Positions 29,985 to 34,427 of a stretch of 34,427 nucleotides of DNA are shown piece by piece. Below the pieces are notes generated by a model. It made no database searches. It was not told where the DNA came from and saw only the letters and a program-made list of their open reading frames with translations. Position 1 is the first letter of the stretch. Every line of letters starts with the position of its first letter. The position numbers and the translations under genes were made by a program. Origin of the DNA: an uncultured Clostridiaceae bacterium (lineage in GTDB: Bacteria > Bacillota > Clostridia > Lachnospirales > Lachnospiraceae); NCBI GenBank assembly GCA_947177415.1, contig CAMWUK010000035.1:1-34427 (forward strand). The letters run 5' to 3'.

Positions 29985-31296
29985 TTTCCTCATCCTCCTT
30001 ATCACTTATCAGATGAATACCTTGCAGGGAACACATCATAACAATTACACTAAGCACAGAACTTCCACCATAACTTACTAAAGGAAGGGTTACTCCGGTA
30101 GATGGAATAAATTTTGTCACCCCTCCCAAAGTCAGAAAGGTCTGAGACATCATAATCACTGTAAATCCCAGTGCAGACAGCTTAAAAAACGGATTTGCCG
30201 CTTTTACCGCAATGCTCGCAAACCAAATAAAACAGCTTACATAAATCAATATCATACAAATTCCAAAGAAGGCTCCCAACTCCTCTGAAATAGCAGCAAA
30301 AATGAAATCACTTTCACGAATTGGTACTCTATCCGGCATCCCCTGCATTAGTCCCATTCCAAACCAACCACCTGTACCAATGGCAAAGAGAGATTGTGCA
30401 ATCTGATATCCTTTGTTATCAATATCACTCCACGGATTCTGCCAAGCAAGTACTCTGGTCCGCACATGGGAAAACAAATGATATCCAACAAAGGAAGCTG
30501 CTGCTCCTGCTCCAAGTCCGGCTGCCAAAATCCGTTTTTTTCCAGTTGCCACATATAACATAAAAAGATAACAAAGAAAGAAAATCAAAGCTGCCCCCAA
30601 ATCTTTTTCCAGTACCAGAACTAAAACAAAGGCTGCTGCCATAGCGGATACTTTTGCTACATTTTTTAGGGTAAATTTTGTCTGACTTAGTATAGATGCA
30701 AATGCAAATACAAAAATAACTTTTACAAACTCTGAAGGCTGAATGCTTAATGGTCCAATATATAACCAGTTCTTTGCACCATATTTTGCTTTTCCAAAAA
30801 ATAATACAACAAGAAGAAGAATCAGCCCCAGCACCGCATAAAACCAGCCCTCTTCCTGCAATTTATGATAATGCCTCAAAAGCCATGGCAAAATCATACA
30901 CACTACCATCCCTGCTGCCATATATGCAAATTGTTTCTTTGCACTATCTACATTCAATCTTGCTAACATAACAAAACTAATAGAAAACAACATCTGCATA
31001 TGATTTACAATAGGCTGGTTCATTTTTCCATATATCTTACGATAGAGAAAATTTGAAATCATAAAAAATACCAATTCGCATCCATATAATCCAAGAATGA
31101 TGACATCATTTGTATTTAAATACAGAATCAAATGTCCCAATAAAAGAAATATATGCATATTTATCCGCTGTTTTCTATATAATCTTGCTTTTTTCTTTTT
31201 TTTCTTTGCAGAAAATGCTGCAAATCCCCAAAAAGTATAGAGTGCCATAAGAATAACAATCAAATATCTAGACAACTCTGTAATTATTGTTTCCAA
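29950..31296 (-). CDS. SEDS-family peptidoglycan polymerase (FtsW/RodA/SpoVE)
   Basis: A 448-residue polytopic membrane protein with about ten hydrophobic segments. SEDS hallmarks include IQPSEFVKVIFVFAFAS, LEKDLGAALIFFLCYLFMLYVATG, the ESDFIFAAISEELGAFFG motif and STGVTLPLVSYGGSSVL near the end. SEDS proteins polymerise lipid II and pair with a class B PBP; here that partner is encoded immediately downstream and overlaps by 35 bases. The C-terminus is highly acidic (about 16 residues, mostly Glu). The start is a TTG at 31296 with AGGTAGGTG upstream. Whether it acts in division, elongation or sporulation cannot be decided from the sequence. Confidence 0.94.
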   Translation of the reverse strand: METIITELSRYLIVILMALYTFWGFAAFSAKKKKKKARLYRKQRINMHIFLLLGHLILYLNTNDVIILGLYGCELVFFMISNFLYRKIYGKMNQPIVNHMQMLFSISFVMLARLNVDSAKKQFAYMAAGMVVCMILPWLLRHYHKLQEEGWFYAVLGLILLLVVLFFGKAKYGAKNWLYIGPLSIQPSEFVKVIFVFAFASILSQTKFTLKNVAKVSAMAAAFVLVLVLEKDLGAALIFFLCYLFMLYVATGKKRILAAGLGAGAAASFVGYHLFSHVRTRVLAWQNPWSDIDNKGYQIAQSLFAIGTGGWFGMGLMQGMPDRVPIRESDFIFAAISEELGAFFGICMILIYVSCFIWFASIAVKAANPFFKLSALGFTVIMMSQTFLTLGGVTKFIPSTGVTLPLVSYGGSSVLSVIVMMCSLQGIHLISDKEDEEIDEEQEELEEE

Positions 31297-31305
31297 AATT
31301 TACAC

Positions 31306-33759
31306 CTACCTTACACCTTTTCTGTAATGTCCTGTTGTATAAGTTTTCAATGGACACTGGTAACTTCTTTCTTTTTTCCACAGTTTTAAATAAAACTCTA
31401 CTACCTGTCTTGTCTGCTCTTCATTCTCCACCACAAAATCCAACCGCAGGTTTCTTGGAGAAAGGTTAAGAATTTCTTCAAAATATTCATGAAGTGACAA
31501 AGGTACACTATCATATAGTTGATTGTAACAATATTTGCAGCGGTTCATGGCATAATACTTCCTATCCCCTTTATCTGAAAGCACAAGCTGGCTTGGAATA
31601 TTTTGACACCCTTTTGTGTTTTTCTCTACACATTGTACAGAAGTCATAAGAGGCATATATCCATAAAGAATCACATCCTGTCCTTCTAAACCATTTTCTC
31701 TCCATTCTGTCCCATTTAATTCTATGGCAGCAGTAGAATACTCAACCTGGTTCTTCTTCCAGAATTCCTTGGTTTTCTGATTAAAGGTATACATATTATA
31801 ATCTAAAACTGCCTTCTGGCCAGAATCTTTTGCATATTGCAGGAACAAAGCATAACTTTCAAAATTCTTTATTACAAATCCTTCCACATTGGGACACAAA
31901 AAAATATCAGACAAAACACTGCCTTCTCCTTTATTTTTATATGCTTTTTCCATAGCTTTTTCATATAAGATATAGTCTTTTCTTCTCATGATAGAAGGTA
32001 AGACCAGATATACTGGTTCTTGATATTCTCCCAGAAAAACAAGTATATCCTCATTACTCATCGTTCCCATATCCAGATACAAATATGTAAATTCTGGGTA
32101 ATCTTTTAGCACATTTGCCTGCTCTATCCTAGTCACCATGGCAATCAGTCCTGTTGCCTGATTTTCCTCATATAAAGTTTTTTCCAATTCTCTTGTTACT
32201 TTTGTTGGTATATGTTTCCGATGTTGTTTCCCACAAATCTCCCCCTCCAGCCTTTCAATTCCTTCTCTTCTTAAATGATTCAGCTTTCCAACAGGGATAA
32301 AAACATCACCCTCCAAATACACATGACACTCACCTATGGTAAAATATGTCTGATTTAATTTTTCTATATGTTTTGTAATCTGTTCTTCTGTCATAGGCAG
32401 TTTTTTTGCCTTCTCTACCATATCTCCCTGTACACTTACACTAAATTCACCAGATATCAAAGTAAGCTCTATAGGTTCTCCTACAATGGCAGATACATAC
32501 ATATCAACAGTTATTTTTTTCTGATTATTCAAAAACTCTTGTTCTATCTTTGTCAAAAGTTCCTGTCTTCTGGTTCGGTATACCATATCTCCTACTTGAA
32601 TTGGTGAAATTGGTTTAGTATTTGTAGCAGTAGTTTTTGCTACAAGAGGCACATCCTCCTTTACAGTATATTCATACAAAACTCTGCCATTTTTCCCTCG
32701 GAATTCTAATACATCCTGTGCAAAAATATCTCTCTCCAAATTTATCTTCGCCCAATTTTTCTGCACCTTTGATACCGTTCCCACTTTCACACCACTATGA
32801 TTCGGACGCTCCATAGACATAATAGCTCTGCCATTGTAGTCATAAAAATATCCCTTAGAAAATCCTCCCCGGTTATACAAATCCATAAGTCTGGTATAAT
32901 CTTCCTCTAATTCTCTCTTATGCTTTTCTAAGTAATTCCCATACCCTTCCTGATATTCCAAATATAAATCTGTATATTTCCGGTATAGATGTGCAGTGTA
33001 AGCAGCATAAGCAGGCTTCTTCATTCTTCCTTCAATTTTAAAGGAATCAATCCCTGCTTCTACCAAATCCGGAATCCTATCCAGTGTACACATATCTTTT
33101 GGACTAAGCACATAAGGAGCAGCTTGTCTTACTTTTCCATTTTTCTCTGTTATGGTATATGGCATTCTACAAGGTTGTGCACATCGCCCACGATTACCGC
33201 TTCTATCACCAATCATACTGCTAAGAAAGCATTGTCCAGAATAACAATAGCAAAGTGCTCCATGTACAAAAGTTTCAATCTCCATATCTGTATAGCTACG
33301 AATTTGTTTCAATTCTTCCAATCCTAATTCTCTTGCTGTAACAAAGCGGGTTACACCATATTTTTTTAAAAAATTTCCTCCCTTTTCGCTTTGAAAAGTC
33401 ATCTGTGTACTGGCATGAATAGACAACTCTGGAAAATTGTCATGAATGAAAGACAAAACTCCCAAATCTTGGACAATAACTGCATCTAATCCCTGCTTAT
33501 AGTATTTTACTAAATATCCAAACAATTGTTCTTCGATTTCCTCATTATGCAACAGTGTATTTACTGTCAAATATATCTTTTTATCATATAAATGCACATA
33601 ATCAATTGCCCGAAGCATCGTTTCTTCATCCAAATTATCAGCAAAAGCCCTGGCTCCAAACTTACTGCCGCCTAAATAAACAGCATCACACCCGCCATTT
33701 ATAGCTCCTTTTAAACTCTCAAGGGAACCGGCAGGTGCAAGTATCTCTACTTTCCTCAT
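31306..33759 (-). CDS. U32 family peptidase / RlhA-TrhP-type RNA hydroxylation protein
   Basis: 817 residues from the ATG at 33759 (AGGAGG seven bases upstream; an in-frame TTG lies two codons earlier). The N-terminal U32 domain starts VEILAPAGSLESLKGAINGGCDAVYLGG. It carries the signature ETFVHGALCYCYSGQCFLSS (162-181), then GNRGRCAQPCR with further cysteines (Cys193, Cys197) that may hold an Fe-S cluster. A long C-terminal part (about 400-817) corresponds to the extra region of RlhA-like members. Although annotated as collagenase-type peptidases, characterised U32 proteins support hydroxylation of tRNA or 23S rRNA; which RNA is modified here is unknown. It lies between zapA and the SEDS gene. 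Confidence 0.9.
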   Translation of the reverse strand: MRKVEILAPAGSLESLKGAINGGCDAVYLGGSKFGARAFADNLDEETMLRAIDYVHLYDKKIYLTVNTLLHNEEIEEQLFGYLVKYYKQGLDAVIVQDLGVLSFIHDNFPELSIHASTQMTFQSEKGGNFLKKYGVTRFVTARELGLEELKQIRSYTDMEIETFVHGALCYCYSGQCFLSSMIGDRSGNRGRCAQPCRMPYTITEKNGKVRQAAPYVLSPKDMCTLDRIPDLVEAGIDSFKIEGRMKKPAYAAYTAHLYRKYTDLYLEYQEGYGNYLEKHKRELEEDYTRLMDLYNRGGFSKGYFYDYNGRAIMSMERPNHSGVKVGTVSKVQKNWAKINLERDIFAQDVLEFRGKNGRVLYEYTVKEDVPLVAKTTATNTKPISPIQVGDMVYRTRRQELLTKIEQEFLNNQKKITVDMYVSAIVGEPIELTLISGEFSVSVQGDMVEKAKKLPMTEEQITKHIEKLNQTYFTIGECHVYLEGDVFIPVGKLNHLRREGIERLEGEICGKQHRKHIPTKVTRELEKTLYEENQATGLIAMVTRIEQANVLKDYPEFTYLYLDMGTMSNEDILVFLGEYQEPVYLVLPSIMRRKDYILYEKAMEKAYKNKGEGSVLSDIFLCPNVEGFVIKNFESYALFLQYAKDSGQKAVLDYNMYTFNQKTKEFWKKNQVEYSTAAIELNGTEWRENGLEGQDVILYGYMPLMTSVQCVEKNTKGCQNIPSQLVLSDKGDRKYYAMNRCKYCYNQLYDSVPLSLHEYFEEILNLSPRNLRLDFVVENEEQTRQVVEFYLKLWKKERSYQCPLKTYTTGHYRKGVR

Positions 33760-33791
33760 ATTCAATCCTCCTAGAACAAAGTGACCTTGTG

Positions 33792-33834
33792 TATAAAGAA
33801 AAGGGTCAACAGTTCAACACTATCGACCCCTTTT
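33792..33834 (-). terminator. Terminator after zapA
   Basis: AAAAGGGTC (33799-33807) pairs with GACCCCTTTT (33825-33834) with one bulged base and a 17-base loop, followed by TCTTT on the minus strand. It starts two bases past the zapA stop. Confidence 0.7.
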
Positions 33835-33835
33835 T

Positions 33836-34252
33836 CTATCTTTTGCGAAACCTGCTACTCTCTAATTCTGCCTCTAGCTTAATCACTTTCTTTTGTTCAT
33901 CTAAATTCTCCTGTTGAAGCTTCTTGGCTTTACGCTCTAAATCTTCAATCTGTGTCTTATATCCAATTACCTCATGGCGAAGATCAAACAATTCTCTGTC
34001 TTTTTGTGTAATCACTTCTGATAATTCATTCACTCTCTGCTGTGCTTTAAAAAAATCATCTGTAATATTAATCTGCATCAAAATATTACGCATATCAGAA
34101 TCCAGAACATTGTACCCTTCCTGCCCTTTAAATTCCTCAAATTTATGGTTGATGTATGATGCCACTCTTTGTAAATATTCATCACTTTCATAACCGGCAA
34201 GTACATAATGCTTACCATTTATTGTCACTTCTGTATCATTCTTTTGACTCAT
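33836..34252 (-). CDS. zapA: Cell division protein ZapA
   Basis: Small activator that bundles FtsZ filaments at the septum. The sequence has the ZapA pattern: an N-terminal EVTINGKHYVLAGYESDEYLQRVASYINHKFEEF globular domain (about 7-40) followed by a long coiled coil (about 70-138) rich in Glu, Lys and Gln. I prefer the ATG at 34252 because it gives the family-typical short start. An ATG at 34267 is possible, but its AAGG directly abuts the codon; neither site has ideal spacing. A good promoter lies about 80 bases upstream. It is transcribed ahead of the U32, SEDS and PBP genes. Confidence 0.93.
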   Translation of the reverse strand: MSQKNDTEVTINGKHYVLAGYESDEYLQRVASYINHKFEEFKGQEGYNVLDSDMRNILMQINITDDFFKAQQRVNELSEVITQKDRELFDLRHEVIGYKTQIEDLERKAKKLQQENLDEQKKVIKLEAELESSRFRKR

Positions 34253-34329
34253 AAAACTATCACGCATCCTTTTTTCTTGTATGGTAACAATTCAAAATTT
34301 CCAAACACCCTTTAAACCATTTTTCTTTT

Positions 34330-34358
34330 ATTATATCGGAAAACATATTGAGAATCAA
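34330..34358 (-). promoter_or_regulatory. Sigma-A promoter upstream of zapA
   Basis: TTGATT (34353-34358), a 17-base spacer and consensus TATAAT (34330-34335) on the minus strand. Confidence 0.75.
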
Positions 34359-34373
34359 CCAGTTAATTTGTCT

Positions 34374-34427
34374 GTAACTATTCAGAACCTGCAAAAGTGA
34401 TATACAAATTGCATAAATAAATTTATT
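34374..34427. repeat. GTAAC-tipped repeat running off the window edge
   Basis: It starts with GTAACTATTCAG and then AACCTGCAAAAGT, which is shared in reverse orientation with the end of the mosaic at 11789-11815. The left 8-mer flank is ATTTGTCT; the other end lies outside the window. Confidence 0.6.

Noticed and set aside
2405-34427. CRISPR array made of the recurring palindromes
   Set aside because: The copies are dispersed, not regularly spaced, vary in length, and carry target duplications; no cas gene is present.

Overview
The window comes from a low-GC Firmicute of the class Clostridia, most likely a Lachnospiraceae-type gut anaerobe. This is inferred from the AT-rich composition, the gene order and the protein families. 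All recognisable genes but one lie on the minus strand.

Layout, in minus-strand transcription order from the right edge. (1) 34.3-28.5 kb: zapA, a U32 peptidase/RNA-hydroxylase-type protein, a FtsW/RodA-family SEDS protein and an overlapping class B penicillin-binding protein (division and wall growth), then a Nudix hydrolase, an M18 aminopeptidase and a two-domain PPK2-type polyphosphate kinase. (2) 24.8-22.5 kb: the conserved yicC-remA-gmk-rpoZ cluster with a good sigma-A promoter. (3) 22.2-14.5 kb: lepB, a secreted transglutaminase/Big_2 protein, a VanZ-family protein, a membrane protein tentatively of the DUF6382 type, a TetM/EF-G-like GTPase fused to a YacP/Rae1-type NYN nuclease domain, and a small membrane protein. 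(4) 14.2-9.9 kb: accessory stretch with a second secreted transglutaminase/Big_2 protein, the only plus-strand gene (unknown) and an unknown exported/membrane protein. (5) 9.7-9.5 kb: tRNA-Glu(CTC) and tRNA-Gly(TCC) with their own promoter and terminator. (6) 9.3-0.1 kb: the classical nusA-infB operon (rimP, nusA, ylxR, ylxQ, infB, rbfA, nrnA-like, truB, ribF, rpsO). It links transcription elongation, translation initiation, ribosome maturation, pseudouridylation and flavin synthesis.

The most unusual content is a dispersed family of small palindromic insertions whose tips read GTAAC/GTTAC. They come as near-bare hairpins (28-31 bp), a 135-bp class, a 145-bp class, and degenerate or composite copies. 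Aligning their flanks by eye gives perfect 8-bp target duplications for six copies of non-trivial sequence: TGCAGTTT, AAAAATCT, GCTATACT, AAAAGAGT, CAACTCTT and ATCTATTG. Further copies have 7/8 matches or low-complexity matches. No transposase is present. GTAA tips plus 8-bp duplications recall the IS66 family, so the copies may be IS66-driven miniature elements (inference). Most copies sit within about a dozen bases of a stop codon. Two of them (in vanZ and gmk) entered the end of the reading frame and replaced the C-terminus; the pre-insertion ends can be reconstructed from the duplications. Stems in the 135-bp class show compensatory changes, so the folded form appears to be maintained.

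The second notable item is the GTPase-NYN fusion, which joins a ribosome-binding translational GTPase to a domain related to the A-site mRNA endonuclease Rae1.
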